In this document: positions 31,725-45,680 of the stretch, in pieces
Layout: each line of letters opens with the position of its first letter
Position numbering within the stretch: position 1 is the stretch's first letter
Source of the DNA: Rhizophagus clarus
Taxonomy: Eukaryota; Glomeromycota; Glomeromycetes; Glomerales; Glomeraceae
Assembly (NCBI GenBank): GCA_015698045.1
Contig: BLAL01000338.1
Location: forward strand, 372,001-436,000
Reading direction: 5' to 3'
Length of the DNA stretch: 64,000 nt
The notes under the pieces: model-generated
What the model was told of the DNA's origin: nothing
What the model saw: only the letters and a program-made list of their open reading frames with translations
The model's database searches: none
Program-made: the position numbers and the translations under genes

Positions 31725-34700
31725 AGCGATTTTCAACATGTATGTATAATAATTGTGAAGCGTTAAGTAAATTTGAAAAAGTTCCTATTTGTTAAGTATT
31801 TAGAAGACTAAAAATATACTGTATTTGCTATCTATACATTTTATAGTCGATTAATTATTGGCTGCAACAACGAAGAAGTCATAAAATTTTTTTCAGGTTC
31901 AAAGCAGTAATTACAGTAATTTTGATGTTGTTAAAATAAAATTTATCATCTGCTATCATTTCCTGTCAAATAATCACAATAATCTATAACGTATTTTTAA
32001 AATTCAATCATATGATGAACGATCCATAATATTATATATATTGACATTCTTGAATAAATAACTTTTGCGCTTATTATTTATATTTTAAATTTTATAATAA
32101 AATTATATTAAATATTGTATTTGGTTCGTTGTAACATATTTAATCGATATCACATTGTGAAAACATGGTGATACTGATACTGACCGATAACTGACAAAAT
32201 ATATTCATTGATTGAAGGAACCGATACTGTAAATAGTATTTACAGTATATGAGAGGCGTAAAGATAAAAAATTAATATAGGAAATTAGTAATGCATTAAA
32301 GTTGAACCAAGTATAATTTTTATACGCTAATATAAAATTAATAATATTTTATTATACAACTATCGTAATTTGGTGAGCTATAATTATTGTTATTTTATTT
32401 TTTGTGATTTATGTTATGATTTGTAAATAACGTGACTACATGGCAGTATAGTGGATTTTGTATTAATTAATACTTTAAATTTTTGTAAAGTAAAAAAATT
32501 GTATATTTGATTATGTGTGAATTGGTCAGTTCTAATAAATGGTAATAATATCAAATGTAATATTTGATGATAATAAAATATTTGAATTAGTTGTTATTCG
32601 CACGGAGAAAAGAATGTTCTAATTTCACATGCAATAAGTCACAACTCCCTGTTATGATTAAGTAAACTTGTTATTTAATTAAAATTACACATTTCTACAG
32701 GCATATGTTAATTTCGCAAATTATGTGCAGTGTGATTCCATTTCTTGATTAATATATTTCTTTTAAAAATGTAAATTCGATCGAAGCAATAAAATTTAAT
32801 GTCTTGTTTTTCGCAATAACATCCATTTAAAACGTTATAATCTTTTCGATTTAAATCTCTTTGTATAATGTACAAAATCTGATATTTTGTTTTTTAATAA
32901 CAAAATGACCGGTTTGAATGAAGAGACCGATTTATTTTTAAGAATGATTTGTTAATTTGTAATCATATATTAACAAATGAAAATAATTACAATACCGTTA
33001 CAAATGGTGTGGACTTGCCAAGAAAAATAACACAAAATGAAAGATTTTAGTAACAAAAAATAAATTTATAATTGCGAGATAAGTGTAACATTTGATTGGA
33101 ATTTGCTTATAATCATCACTGGGTATAATGATGATCCGTTATGGCTTGTACATATAGATTTTATTATGGAGTCAGATCATGAACAAATCACTTATTTCTT
33201 CATTATTTTCGAAAGAATCGTCATTATTTAAATTTTAATTGATTTTTCGTTATTTTTTCATACTTACAAACAATTATTAATTTATTATTATCAGGAGCGA
33301 GTTTAAATTGCGAATGGCTTAGTTTTATACAACTGGTGGCTAATGTGGAAATGTAGTACAAGTGTAAATGTCAATTTGCTTGACTGTCATAATTTGACTT
33401 CGCATTTTTTTTTTTTTTTTGTGTAATGTTTATCTTAAAGTCTTAAAGAATAAAAAATGTTTTTAAATATTATCATAAAGGAGCACAATTTTCACGATTT
33501 TATTAAATAAAAGTTCATTTACATTTTATTAAATTATATTACATGAAATTTATGAAATTCTTATTAAAAAACGCGTTAGCAAGTCTACAAAAAAAATTAT
33601 GACTCCACAAATATTCAAACTAGTTTCATAAAAATCAGTATACATGAACTTTAATATCTACGGAATAACATTATTTAAACTTGTTTCACTTGTTTCACTT
33701 GGCCAAAGTATTCAAAACTCAAATTATAACTTGAAGTAAAAAAGAAAACGCGTCCTAGTATTATAAAAAAAAATCCATAACATCATGAAATTAATACAAA
33801 TTAATATTCAAGCGTCCCATATCTCATATACAACTTTCCTTAAGCATTTTTCACCTGTTTAATACGACAAAATGCCGAAATTATGTTGTGAAAGCTCCAA
33901 GTAAATTCATAACAAACGCATTTTATATTGAATATATTTATAATAATATTTTACACCTGGAGTTCTGCTGCTGGTGAAAATATTTAACTTTATTAAATAA
34001 TAAAAACTTTTAAAATATTAAAATATATTTTCAAAAATTAAAAAGGGAAGAAAGAGTGAAGAGAAAAGTTTTTATAATTAATGTTGCTGATGAACCAATC
34101 AGATTTTATTTATTTTGTCCTATGGGTACGGTCAGGCAGATAATTTGTCATTTCGGTTTCGGCGTAACCTGGCACACATTTCGGACGTGATGATGATTAT
34201 AACATCAAAAAATTGATATTTAGAACGCATAACTTAGTAAAGAATAAAAGAATACATTATGCCACGTTATTAATGTTTTTGTAAATAATGTGACTTATTC
34301 ACTGTTTTTAGACTTATTCAATTATTCATAAATCATTTAAAGTGCTTTGCCACAATTTTCATTAAATATAAAAAGCGTTATTACATTTCTGTAAAATACT
34401 CAGAATTTTTAATACTTTAATAAAAAAAATTGAATACATTGAATACAACATTTCAAACGTTTATTTTTTTAATTAAATTTAATTAATTTATGATATTAAA
34501 AAGTCAAAAAGTATCATGGAATTTCTTTCTTTAGGAAGTCAAGGAATTCTACTAGCTTCCATAAGATCAAAGCACTTTTTACTGGCATTGTCATGATCGT
34601 AATTATTTCAGTCCCAGCATCGGTTTCTGTAGGTTAATAGTTAAATGAAGCTCGTTGTTTATTTTTAATCTTTAATTTTTTTTTTCTTTTCTTTTTTTTT

Positions 34701-35985
34701 AAAAAAATATTAATATTTTTTAGAAGATTGTCCTCCACAATCCTAGACTTGGATGCGTATGTTTGTAATAACTGATTAAGTATCATCACAAAAATTTATA
34801 AAACAAGATAAATTTATATAGTATGTAAAAACTAATCAATATATATATATATTATTGTTATTGACTTTTATAGATGGGAATAAATCAATTAAATAAATTT
34901 AAATTATATACATGTATATACTGAACTTTTATCTTGTTATATAATCAAGTTGTCCATTTAAGGTTGAAATATTTAATAAGCACACAAAAAAAATAGAAAA
35001 TATATTTGTTTACTGACAATGATAATGAATTGAAAATTTCGAAATGTCAAATATTTGATTATAAAGAAAGAAAACCTTTTTTATGAAAAAAATTACTTTA
35101 TCCTTAAATAATTAATGACGCCCATACAATTTCAATTTTATAAAGAAAAATATCATACCGGCTAAGAAAATGAAGACCTAAAAAGCTATGTATGATTCCA
35201 TCAAGGGGTTATTCGATTTGCTTGCTTCTTTACGTAAGACATGAAATAAAAAGATGAAAAACTGAACACAGCTCAAATATTAACGAACCCAAGAAGCTTA
35301 CCCTGTTCCAGACATTTAATGATCAGGGCATAAAGTGGACTCCTGGTGTGGGTGTTCTTGCTCTCGCATGGTGATCCAGCATTCCAGCCTTCAAATGTGC
35401 GCTTATTATTTGTTTTTATATTTATGTGGAAGAAAAAAAAAAATGATTAATTCATTTATTTAGATACAACGCAGACGATCATTATGAAAAAATGATCTGA
35501 TCAGTTCGATTTCAGTTTTGTTCGTCAGTTGTACATTACAGAATGAATGCAAAATGATGGTGATTTATTTAAAAGTATTAAGCTTACTATTAATGAATTT
35601 GTTGAAAAAGGAAGTATTGTTGAAAATTTAATATTAAATATAAATCATATTTAAAAGCAGAGTGTAATGATATTAGGGGTGACGATTTTTATTGATTCTG
35701 AATTCTAAGTTAAAATTCAAAATATCATCTTTAAGAAGATTAGCCGTCAGCATAATCAATAATTAATAACAAAACTGAAAGTCGTAGAATATACATTTAA
35801 AAAAGTAAGCCCGATATGGATGTTTAATAGATATTCTATTTTTGTGAATAAAAAGTCTCAAAATGCTTCACGGTCAGGTTACATCACTTTCACGAAGGCG
35901 CAGTCTAAATACAAATATTCTTCTCAATGGCCAACAATAACAAAACTTATTGTTTATTCTGTTACATTACACACACCCCACACCA
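31725..35985. other. Gene-poor region with one possible small spliced gene
   Basis: Nearly 4.3 kb without a firm gene. At 34535-34629 a plus-strand block after TTCTTTAG reads SFHKIKALFTGIVMIVIISV (one membrane-like segment) and can join, with matching phase, to 34723-34746 (EDCPPQS-stop). The upstream exon is missing, so I give it low confidence. At 35290-35375 a plus-strand block reads TLFQTFNDQGIKWTPGVGVL and is then stopped. TTAAACTTGTTTCACTTG-type duplications occur near 33680. Confidence 0.3.
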
Positions 35986-35989
35986 GTAT

Positions 35990-37367
35990 ATGTGTAAAGA
36001 ATATATGCCCGAATTAATTCGGAAAATAACAATAATGGAAATTTCACTTTTCTCGTACCACCAACAGAACGATCGCAAGTCTAAATAACATTTCATTATC
36101 TCCTTAGTATTCAAAATGTGATTCACATCTTTTTCGATTTGAAGAATACTCTTTTTTCCGGTAGGTTCGGGTTCAAAGTTGAATGTAAAATGCTGGTAAT
36201 CATTATCCAAAGGTTTGAATATTGTTTTTAATCTTTTATTTTCATGAGTTGATGTCTGGTTCTTTAAGGTGACGAGATATTGCTAAAAAATGGAGCAATT
36301 TCAAGTACAGCACTTTAACAATTTGAGATTACAAGACATTATTCTATACATAATTTTCATTTAAATTAAAAAATTCAATTTATGCTTTTGGAAGCCTACC
36401 CACATAAGCTATTATATGATATCCATAACGTTTTAAAAATAATTAAATTCCAATATAAGAAAGAAAATTAAAACAGGATAATCACACGTTTTTTTTTCGA
36501 AAATGCCACCGGCTACCAGCACCAATATACCTGGATTTTTGACTCGAAGGAGAGTTTTGACCACCATAGAAACTCCAGGGTTCACATCAACACGCTTCCA
36601 TAGTTCCGATCGTACACAGTCACTTCATATCCAAGACTTTTAATTTTGCTCCACAGCTTATCGTCTGGCAGTGGGCGGGAACCCACAATAACGGGCTGCC
36701 TCCTATACTATGTTCACCTAGAAGTTTTGTAAGTAGGCACCCGTAATCTATTTTAAGATGTTTCATATAGTGAAACTTCTCGAATTTTTCAATTTTAGTG
36801 ACTTTGTCAATCATTTTAGTCCACTCATAAATCTTTTCGAGTGCGCCAATAGTATATTTCCCCTCAACGTATAAATTGGAATTATCGATGAAAACGTGAA
36901 CAAGTCCGGTATTCACTTTTGAAGTATTTAATACAAGGAAAAAGAATTTTACATAACTTTATGAGAGATAGAGATAACAGCCAATAACGGATCGTGTTCA
37001 CTCGCGTTGACCAAATTTATTACGACTCACTTACCAGTAGCACCGGGTTGACCTACGATAACGCGAATGTGTTTTTTGGGCGTGTTTGACGATAAGAAGC
37101 AGGAAAGAAAAGCACAAGAATAAGTAAGTATTCGGTATTATCGGCGAATATAACACGGTGTGGGTGAGAATGTAACATACCAAGCGTGGATATTAAGGAC
37201 TTCAAGTAACCCCGCTTTTCATCATCCGTCACGTAGTCAGGAAGAAAAGACACAACAACATTTATTTTTTCTACGTTTTCAGTGAAGTATTTGCGCAAAC
37301 TGTCTTGTTCATTTGGAGTGAAGCCAAGGCGATTAATTTCCTTCCTAAGAGTCATTAATGCGTCCAT
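35990..37367 (-). pseudogene. NYN-domain protein gene, broken
   Basis: Exon 1 runs from ATG at 37367 (MDALMTLRKEINRLGFTPNE) to about 37034 and ends, after one frame change near 37080, with RVIVGQPGAT before a GTAAGT. Exon 2 starts at 36916 in matching phase and reads GLVHVFIDNSNLYVEGKYT, the acidic VFIDNSN core of NYN/PIN-like ribonuclease folds, then after a frame change VGSRPLPDDKLW and GYEVTVYDRNYGSV, then after another change VKTLLRVKNPGILVLVAGG. The acidic continuation expected after VAG is gone. A later block (36210-36010) reads DNDYQHFTFNFEPEPTGKK and LDLRSFCWWYEKSE, matching the usual C-terminal part of this family in these fungi. NYN domains are metal-dependent RNases. This copy has several frame breaks and has lost part of the acidic site. 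Confidence 0.55.
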
Positions 37368-37638
37368 TTTGGTATTACAAATTGCCAAATTCGAGAAAGA
37401 AAAATTTTGGGTTATGGGGATATACAGTATATGAGAAATCGAATGTCGCACAGATTGATCTAACTCATTAGTTAATTAGTTATGCAACTGGCTTAACGCA
37501 GATATCTATCACACCAGATTACAAATTTGATTTTATAGATCAGTATTATAGAAGCAGATAGAATATCCAGTCTGGTTGAATTAGAAAATTGGATCAATCG
37601 CAATATGAGCATAATATTCAACCGTGCATTTTTATATA

Positions 37639-39131
37639 ATGTCTTTGCTACCCGGACTTGAAGAACTAGGCTCCGGATATGATTGTTTAAATGGCCAATA
37701 TGCTCAAAGTGAATCATGTACCGAAAATCTCTTACTGGAGCAATATTCCGACGCGTGAAGTGCAGCTTAATGGCCACACCTATATCGTACCTAGGGTCGT
37801 TAATGTAAGAAGAATGGTAAACTAATAATAAATATTAGGCTTCAAAGTCACATTTCTTCCATTTGTATCAGTTTACCCAAAGATAGCGGTTGAATACTTC
37901 TCCATTGCTGGTGAAAGTTTAGATGAATATCACCAATCAATTTCGTCATCTTTAAATATAGGTAAATTGGTTAATATTAATATGGACCATTGTATACAAA
38001 ATTATTGATAATATCAATGTTTCTTAGGGGGAGGATTTTTGGGTTTTACCAGCTCTTTAGAAACGGAATTTGGGAAGGTTGTCGACTATAGTACATTTCA
38101 AAAATTTAGCAGAATTCAATACAATTATTATACATTCCACCTTCTTCACCTAACTTCATCACCTTGGTATTGCGGAAATGTCTTAGACCTGAAATTCGAG
38201 CTGAAATCAATGATCCAAAAATCAAACCGGAGACAATTTTTCAACGATACGGAACTCATTTTATTCATAGTCACAAGATGGGGTCGCATTGTCCTCAGCA
38301 TTTGCACTAATAAACTCATTTATAATTCCAGTACGGACCTCAAAACAGTTGCGAAAGCTGCAGCTCAAGAAATATTTCATGGGAATATTTCAGATGAATA
38401 TAAAGAGGAAGTTAAGAAATTAAGAGAAAACAACGAGATTAATTTAATTGGATGTGGTGGGGATATCAGCGCACTTAGGAACGACATGATGCACCAAAAT
38501 GTGAATGCTTGGATAACAACAGTTCCAGACAGCCCGTTTTTTATAACATTTGACAAATCAGACAGGTGTTTATTGGTTGTAAGCTTGATTTTTATTAAGC
38601 CAAAAATTCTAATACCAATATTTTATTCAAATTTACATAGTCTTTCATTTATCGGAGATCTGGTTGATGGTGAAAACCGAAAAAAACAATTTGCAAATGC
38701 TTTGCCGATTTATTTTGACACTCATATAAAGAAATTCAAGCCTTTTACCCTCCCTATTTGGAATATTCAATAGTGTCTTTAACCTCAACTACCGCACGGA
38801 TTGGAAGCAAGCCGGTTATTTCCGAAGGAAGCAAATGGTGAAACTATTAGAAGATAAAATGTATACTGTATATGGAGTAAAATTCTTATTCATGTTTTCA
38901 TATTACTATAGGAAATGGTTGGCAGTTTCTTACCGTTTAGAAACCCTTCTTAAACACGGTATTGTGATTAGAGAGAAGCCGTATGCTCAAGGACTTTTAC
39001 GTCCTATTGTCAAAAAAAATTATGTAACCAGTTTTTACTTTGGCGACCATTCATACCTTGTCAGATTATATCAGCCTTTAACAGATGATCCCGATAATTT
39101 TGTTTCTTTAGGTTGTTTTCTTGAGCAGTAG
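37639..39131 (+). pseudogene. MACPF-like pore-forming protein gene with frame breaks
   Basis: Starts at ATG 37639 (MSLLPGLEELGSGYDCLNGQ), the usual opening of fungal MACPF proteins. The frame changes near 37730; a later exon (37839-37961) joins across a 66-bp GT..AG intron to 38028-38773. This part carries the MACPF-like core: EFGKVVDYSTFQKFSRIQYN, a FFND...ELI..VTRWGR stretch in the place of the family's YGTH..G.. signature, a Glu/Lys-rich helix, and IGCGGDISALR followed by ...WITTVPDSP, the family's GG-then-W..S-P pattern. A further frame change near 38750 leads into the C-terminal part to 39131. MACPF proteins insert into membranes as oligomers. The missing signature and the frame changes suggest this copy is inactive, although sequence errors are possible. 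It is divergent from the broken NYN gene about 270 bp away. Confidence 0.5.
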
Positions 39132-39284
39132 GTCAGTAGAACAAATTATCCGTTAAATATCCAAGGAGTTAACATAATAGAAGTGGATGAAATATATTTG
39201 ATTATGAAATCAGGATAATGATCACACAATTTACTAAGTTTAAACTAATAATAGTCATATAATTTTCGGAATAATCTTGAGTTA

Positions 39285-39990
39285 ATTCAATAATCCATCA
39301 AACGGCACTATCATATTTTTTTCAACCGCTATTTTTAACATTTCAATTCCTAATTTTGGCAATACCAAATTATCATTCATAACATCCTCATCCATATTTC
39401 TTCTCCAAAGTTCATCATCTACTATAAATGTAGGGAATGGTATTGAGTGTTTTGAATCAACAAATTTATTTTTTAATCATTTTATGATTTTACTACCAAC
39501 ATTTTCCCATTCATTATTACTCCAAAAGTATCGATTTTCAATCTTATTTTCATTCATTGTATAAATATTGATTCCTCTCACATCAATTACTATCAAATCC
39601 TGGTTATTTAATAACAATAAACCTCTGATTGAATTATGTTATTATTTTCAATTTTTAAGTAATTCCAACCGAATTTATCATAAAGAACAATTTTACAAAG
39701 ACCAAAATTTTTAATTTCCAACCTCATCTTTTAAAACTATCCCATTAGGAAGTGATGGTAAAACTATTTTAATTTCATCTTGGCCAATGATTTCATTAAG
39801 CATTCTTTGTATAACTTTAAAGGTAGATAAAGTATAAAGACTATTTCTATATGTAATCTTGGTTAATAATTGTTGTAATTTATCTTCTTCTAATCCATCT
39901 TTGACACAAACTTTACCCAGTATATGCGAATAAATTATAATTAGAATATTATGAAAAAATCTACCATATCGAAGAAAAGTAATACTCACA
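39285..39990 (-). pseudogene. Fragment of a large repeated family (propeller / ion-transport-like)
   Basis: Minus-strand blocks read SLYTLSTFKVIQRMLNEIIG and IVLPSLPNGIVLKDEVGN-stop, then, in another frame, NQDLIVIDVRGINIYTMNEN, FWSNNEWENVG, one TGA, and FVDSKHSIPFPTFIVDDELW followed by LPKLGIEMLKIAVEKN-type sequence ending at TAA. This order resembles a family of very large proteins of these fungi with a propeller-like N-terminus and a membrane channel C-terminus. Only an internal fragment is present, with several stops. The family assignment is from pattern memory. Confidence 0.35.
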
Positions 39991-41800
39991 CTTATAAATC
40001 AACATTCCATTTTCCATTGAATATACGTAAGTTTCACTAACTCGAAATATCGCAAATAACGTTTGATTTTTATTCACTATTATTTTGTTGATTCGGCGCA
40101 ATAAATTATAATTCATGATATTTTCTTTCTAAATTCATTGTCAATAAATCAAATTGATGCATTTTATTGTAGTTAACAATTAGAAATAATTTTGTTCGAT
40201 ACATTGAACATTTCAAATCAGTATAACTATCTAACTTTTAGGAATTTTTATATCAATTGATAAAGAAATTGACTTATACTTCTTCCTTACATATACAGTA
40301 TGTTTGATACTTTAAATTTTTTTTATTTTAACAATATATTTAACGTGATATTAATTTATGTAAGATCAACTTTTTTAGCAATTTATTTTTTTTGATTATA
40401 AAAAGATGATGCCCCAAAATAAATTCCTGTAAATAAACAAAAAATAAAGAAAAAAAAAGGAAAAATTCTATTGTTTAAAATTATTTTGCCGATTTTTACT
40501 ATTTGTATTGTATTAGATTATTTACTGTAAGTTTATTATTGCCATATTCCTCGGTGAATGAGTTAGATTATCTTTTATTTATTGTTGATGTTTACATTAT
40601 CTTTGTTGATTATTAAGAAGTACAATAAATGAATTAAAAAGAGTACGATATAATGTTTAACTTGATATTTACATATTTTACTAAATATTATTAATTAAGA
40701 AAAGACATAAGGCATAACGGGTCAGATATTAACTACAGTAGCTCCAATCGTCGGTAGACTGTAGATGTAATAATTTTTTTTTTCCCTAAATCACTTCCTA
40801 TCCTTGTCTTAAATGGTGTGTTAAAAGAAAGTTCGTAGTATCACTTTCCTATCCTTATGTTGAAGCAAATTCCATATTCCACAATAAATATAACTGATCA
40901 CGTATGTCGGTATGTGGACAGACGAACATTCATGGATTCGTATTGAACGTAAAATCCACTTGTACAATTAATATAGAGTTTACATAATTTAAAGAAAATT
41001 TATAGCAAATATTAATTCGTTGTGTAGAAATACTCTATTACAAAAAAAATTGATATAATAAGTGATCCTAAATCAGAATATTGATCAAGATATTTTACAT
41101 GAAATGTAAATATACAAGACAGCAATATTTTCTTGTAATTTAAAGGCTACAACACATAATTTTTTAGACAATGAATTAAACTTTTGGAACAAATTGAATT
41201 CAAATAAGTTAGTGCTAGCCCTGTTCTAGATCACAAATAACACTTAATTTTGACATGCTTTTACACAAAAAGAATTCAGCAAAGTGTTTATAGCATATTA
41301 AACTTGATGAAATATGCTAACTGAATAGCAGTATTAAAATTGTGTCAGATTTCCATTTTTACAAGTTGATACTTTCTATTTATAAGCGAGTTAAATATTT
41401 AAATTCAGAATATGTTACTAGCCCACTCCCATTCATCCAATGTAGGTATTTTAAAGAAAATTTTTTTTTTTTTTTTTGAAAAGTATTAATCATAATATGC
41501 AAGGGGGATTGATTATATATTGTTTCATGCAATAATATTTCCAAAATACAAAATTATTCTCTCCGTAGTGTACAGTATAATTCAATGTGAGGGTGATGAT
41601 GTCCATCCGACATGTGACGATGTACGACAATAATACTGCATAGAGTGATCTAGCCAAGTCGATTAGTTACAAATTAGGTTAATCAATGCAGAGATTGGCA
41701 ACATGCATAATTATAGAATTCTTAAATATGTTGTAACCCTAGCACGACTTAGTTACAAATGATTTAAAATAAATTCACAATTATAATTTTAAATGACAAA
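39991..41800. other. Intergenic region before the kinase gene
   Basis: AT-rich with no supported gene. The last 100 bp contain TAAATGACAAAATGACT around the kinase start. A T-run at 41460-41477 is followed by GAAAAG. Confidence 0.4.
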
Positions 41801-44450
41801 ATGACTACGATAAAAGGATGGATTGAGGAAAAGATAAAGAATGAGTTTATTCGTTATTTTGAATATGATGAATTTAGTGAAATCGTCGAAATTGGTAGTG
41901 GATATTTCGGTATTGTAAATAAAGCAATGTTGGCTAATACGGGATTGGTCGCACTAAAAATTATAATTAGACAAAATTCAGATGAATTTAATGAGGCTAA
42001 TGACGAGTTGGTCAAGGAGGTAGAAATCATGTTGTACAGTATATTAGCTTGGAACGTACATATAAATAAAATTAATTTTGGTTTGCCATTATTTTTTGTT
42101 AGTTAAAACTTCTCCGTGAGGTTGATTATCACCCAAAAATCAATCGTTGTCTGGGAATAACAAAAGGTTTATGTTTAAAAACTTTTTTAATTTTGTTTAT
42201 ACAGTTCAATCTAACTTATTTATATTTAAAATAAATAGACCTTAAGAATTATATTTTGGTGTTGGAATATGCCAATGAAGGAAATTTAAGAGATTATTTG
42301 AAAAGACAATTTAATTCTTTGAAATGGAATGATAAAATTCAAATGGCATTGGATATTACTAGTGGATTGAAATTTTTACATTCCAAAAAAATAATCCATA
42401 GAGACTTGGTAAAGAAGTATTATTTATAATATTTGTTCGTGATTTTGTTTTTGATGAAAATTTTAATAATTCTTGTTAATTATCTTATAGCATTCAAAAA
42501 ATATTTTAGTGAACAATGGAAAATTATTAATTGCAGACCTTGGATTATCTAAAAAGTTGGCAGAAGCTACAACTAATTCAATGGGTAATAGAGCGGGGAT
42601 GATTGAATACATTGAACCACAATGTTTTAAGAATATCAAGTATAAAAAAGATGATAAGTCCGATATCTATAGTTTGGGTGTTTTATTATGGGAAATTTCA
42701 AGCGGACGTCCTCCTTTTTCTGGCTATCAACGAGAGTTACTATCTACTCACATTGGTCATAATAATCTTAGAGAAGACCCAATTGAGGGGACACCTCTAA
42801 AATATCAAAAACTTTATCAAGAATGTTGGGACGGTGAACCAAATTCAAGACCCAATATTGAGGAAGTACATAAAATTTTATTTCAATTAAGTAATGAGGA
42901 TTCTTTTAATCTACAATGTCCACAATCTAATATACAAAATTTTGATGATAAAAGTAATTCAAAAGTTAATGATAATGATGATTTAAATATTTTTTCTGAT
43001 TACCAAAATTCAAATTCATTAAGTAAGTTAAGTGTATTAATTATATTGATTATAACAATAAATGATTTTGTTACTAATATTTTATTACACTTTTCAACAA
43101 TAAACATTATCAAACCAATTTTATAACTAAAAAGATCTCAAAAGAACAAATTCAAGTCTTAAAAATGAATGTCATAAATGCGAATTACTTGAGGAAAAAA
43201 ACAGAGAACTTGAAGAAAGTATCAGTGAAATTAAAGAAAAGGTTGAAGATTCTAATAATCAGATAAATTTAACCAAAGTACTTGATGAGAATTCTGAAAA
43301 AGAATGTCATAAATGCAAATTACTTGAAGAAAAAAACAGAAAACTTAAAGAAAATATTAGTGAAATTAAAGAAAAGATCAAAAGTTCTAATAATAATTTA
43401 ATTGGAGGCTATTTCAATGTAACTCTTGCAGCAATCAAAAAAAAGCATGACGAAGAGATTAAAACTAAGAATAAAGAAATAAAATCTAAAGGTGAAGAAA
43501 TAAAAAACTTAAGACAGGAAATTTCAGAATATCAATTTAAATTTGGATCCGTATTAACTTTTCAATTAAACAATGAAGATATTTTTCATGTACAAGATGA
43601 TTTGGTGTGTTATGTAACAAATTTAAGAAAGTCTGATACTTATATTAATTTTAAGAACATAACTAACCTTCTTAACGAATACAAAGTTAAAAAAAATAAA
43701 TATACTTTTACATTAAATAATTTGAATGAAGATGTATATGATGATATACCTCTCATTAGAGCTGTTTTACAACGACATGTCCTTCGTAAAATTATGGATT
43801 ATTTTTCCGATTATCAACGTAGATTTCTCCTAGTGAATCCTCCTCTTGAATTGCAAGTTTTAAACAAAGCAGAGGAACTTGAAAAATTAGCAAACCGATT
43901 AGAAAAGGAACGTATCGGAAGTGATGTCGTAACCCCAGCTTGTTCTGTCAAGATAAGGCAACAAAGTTTTTTTGCATTGGAAAATCGTGGATTTTCAAAC
44001 ATCCAAGAAAATGGGTTACATGATTTCATCAAAGAATCAAAAGAAAAACTTAATAAAGAAATGGAATTTTATCGAAAAATAACAAATCCTAGAAAAAAAA
44101 AAGAAGTTGAAGAGAGAGTTATTTATCTCATTCGTGAAGTGGTTAGATTATTTTATTTTAGACTTAAAACTCAAGAACCAATTGCAGAATTCAAATGGCT
44201 TGACGATGATGATGAATTCGATCCAATCTATATGATAGAATACGGCGGAAACTATGAAGATGAGAGTAGACCCGTTGAAATGTGTATTTTTCCTCTTATT
44301 TATAAATATGATGAATCACAACCTAATAAATTGCGGCCTTACACCAAAGCAACAGTGTTCACTCGAGGTGATTATAGTTTATTTAGTTTAAGTGATAAAA
44401 ATTCAATTCAACCTTTTTTAGGATATTTTCAAAGAAAATCTAATAAATAA
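41801..44450 (+). CDS. Protein kinase (TKL-like) with coiled coil and C-terminal domain, five exons, 766 aa
   Basis: Exons are 41801-42019, 42103-42166, 42239-42408, 42491-43022 and 43135-44450. All sites are GT..AG and the phases 0, 1, 0, 1 fit to the TAA. Residues about 30-55 hold the glycine loop IGSGYFGIVNKA, and VALKI gives the ATP-binding Lys. HRDLHSKNIL is the catalytic loop, ADLG stands in place of the usual DFG, and SDIYSLGVLLWEISSGRPPF, then QECWDGEPNSRP, complete the C-lobe. After the kinase comes a Ser/Asn-rich linker and a coiled coil that repeats an ECHKC-LLEEKNR-L...SEIKEK unit twice (about 40 residues each, with a C-x2-C in each). The last 280 residues are a separate domain, unrecognised by name, with LIRAVLQRHVLRKIMDYFSD and EVVRLFYFRLKTQEP, ending SNK. 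Kinases of this type are greatly expanded in these fungi; the substrate is unknown. DLG in place of DFG is tolerated in active kinases. Confidence 0.85.
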
Positions 44451-45680
44451 CTGAATATTTTATATATATACAGAGTATATTAGTCTAAATATGACTTAAT
44501 TGAATTATTTGTTTGATCATTTCTTTTATCTATTTCAAAGTGGCAAGATAATTGTTTTATTGTTTTGCGTTGCCCAAGTCATGTTTATTTTAAGCTTGCT
44601 CATCACAATATTTTGCATCATACTCTCGTGTATAATATCTAGAAAATACCACAACGTTTTTGTATTTAATTCGTTGTTCTCTTTTAATGAATAGTATAGA
44701 AATTTCAAAATATCTCCTCTAAAATTTTTACGTTCTATTGGATCAGTTTCTTTCCAATTATCATAAGCTTCAATACCACAAATAAACTTTAATACGCGAA
44801 TTTAACACGGTCCTCATTTTCTAAGTTAGAAATTTTGTTATACTGTATAATCCTAATACATAATTTAGTACCACGAATTATGGGTGAGTAGGAATTGAAA
44901 TAGTATTTGGAAACGGAAATTGTTGTGAAGCCCAGAGTGAAGTATATATTTTTTTATTGAGGTTAATTAACGTGATCGTATCGGGAATATGACATGAAAC
45001 ATCGAAAAATATTTATTTGATAATTATATGACATGTGTACAAGTGTACAGCATTGTATTTGATATTACGCAAATCAATTTTATCTAGCAAATACATTTAT
45101 CATTGATATCACTAAAGTAAACGTCCAAAACCATCTAAAAAATAGAGAGTAAACCAAAAAAAAAAAAAAAAGAAAAAGAACGAAGTGTTAGAAAATGTTC
45201 CTTTAAATAGGTAAAATAAATAAATACTGACTTCCTATAGAAAATTAAGCAATCTTACAGTCTTGGTGATCCGATAAAGAGTCCATACTCCTCCAAAAGA
45301 ACCTTCCTTTAATGAATTTTTCCACACATTTTTATGCAAGAAATTTTGGTTTAGAAGTATTATCAACTCAAGATATCCTACGTGCATGATTAATACACTC
45401 GAAGAAAATTTGTTGAAATAAGGAATTTTTTTAATGATATCATGATTAACTACTGGGGGATTACATCAGCTTGATTTTTTTAGAATTTATGTAAACAATG
45501 ACTATTATCGTACATTGAATTATATAACATACATTTTGGTATAAGCATGATATACTGACTAAGAAGTTGAGAACGTTGACTCATAACAGACGTTATTACT
45601 GTTTGTGACTAAAAAAAAAATGTAAAATCGGTATATATTGATTCAATACTATAGTATTGCGAATCGTAATAAAATTCATA
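44451..45680. other. Intergenic with membrane-like ORF and a gene fragment
   Basis: A plus-strand frame (44500-44694) has a strong hydrophobic stretch (VLLFCVAQVMFILSLLITI) but no start context. A minus-strand fragment (about 44815-44700) reads LKFICGIEAYDNWKETDPIE and RGDILKFLYYS and looks like part of a dead gene. The rest is AT-rich. Confidence 0.35.
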
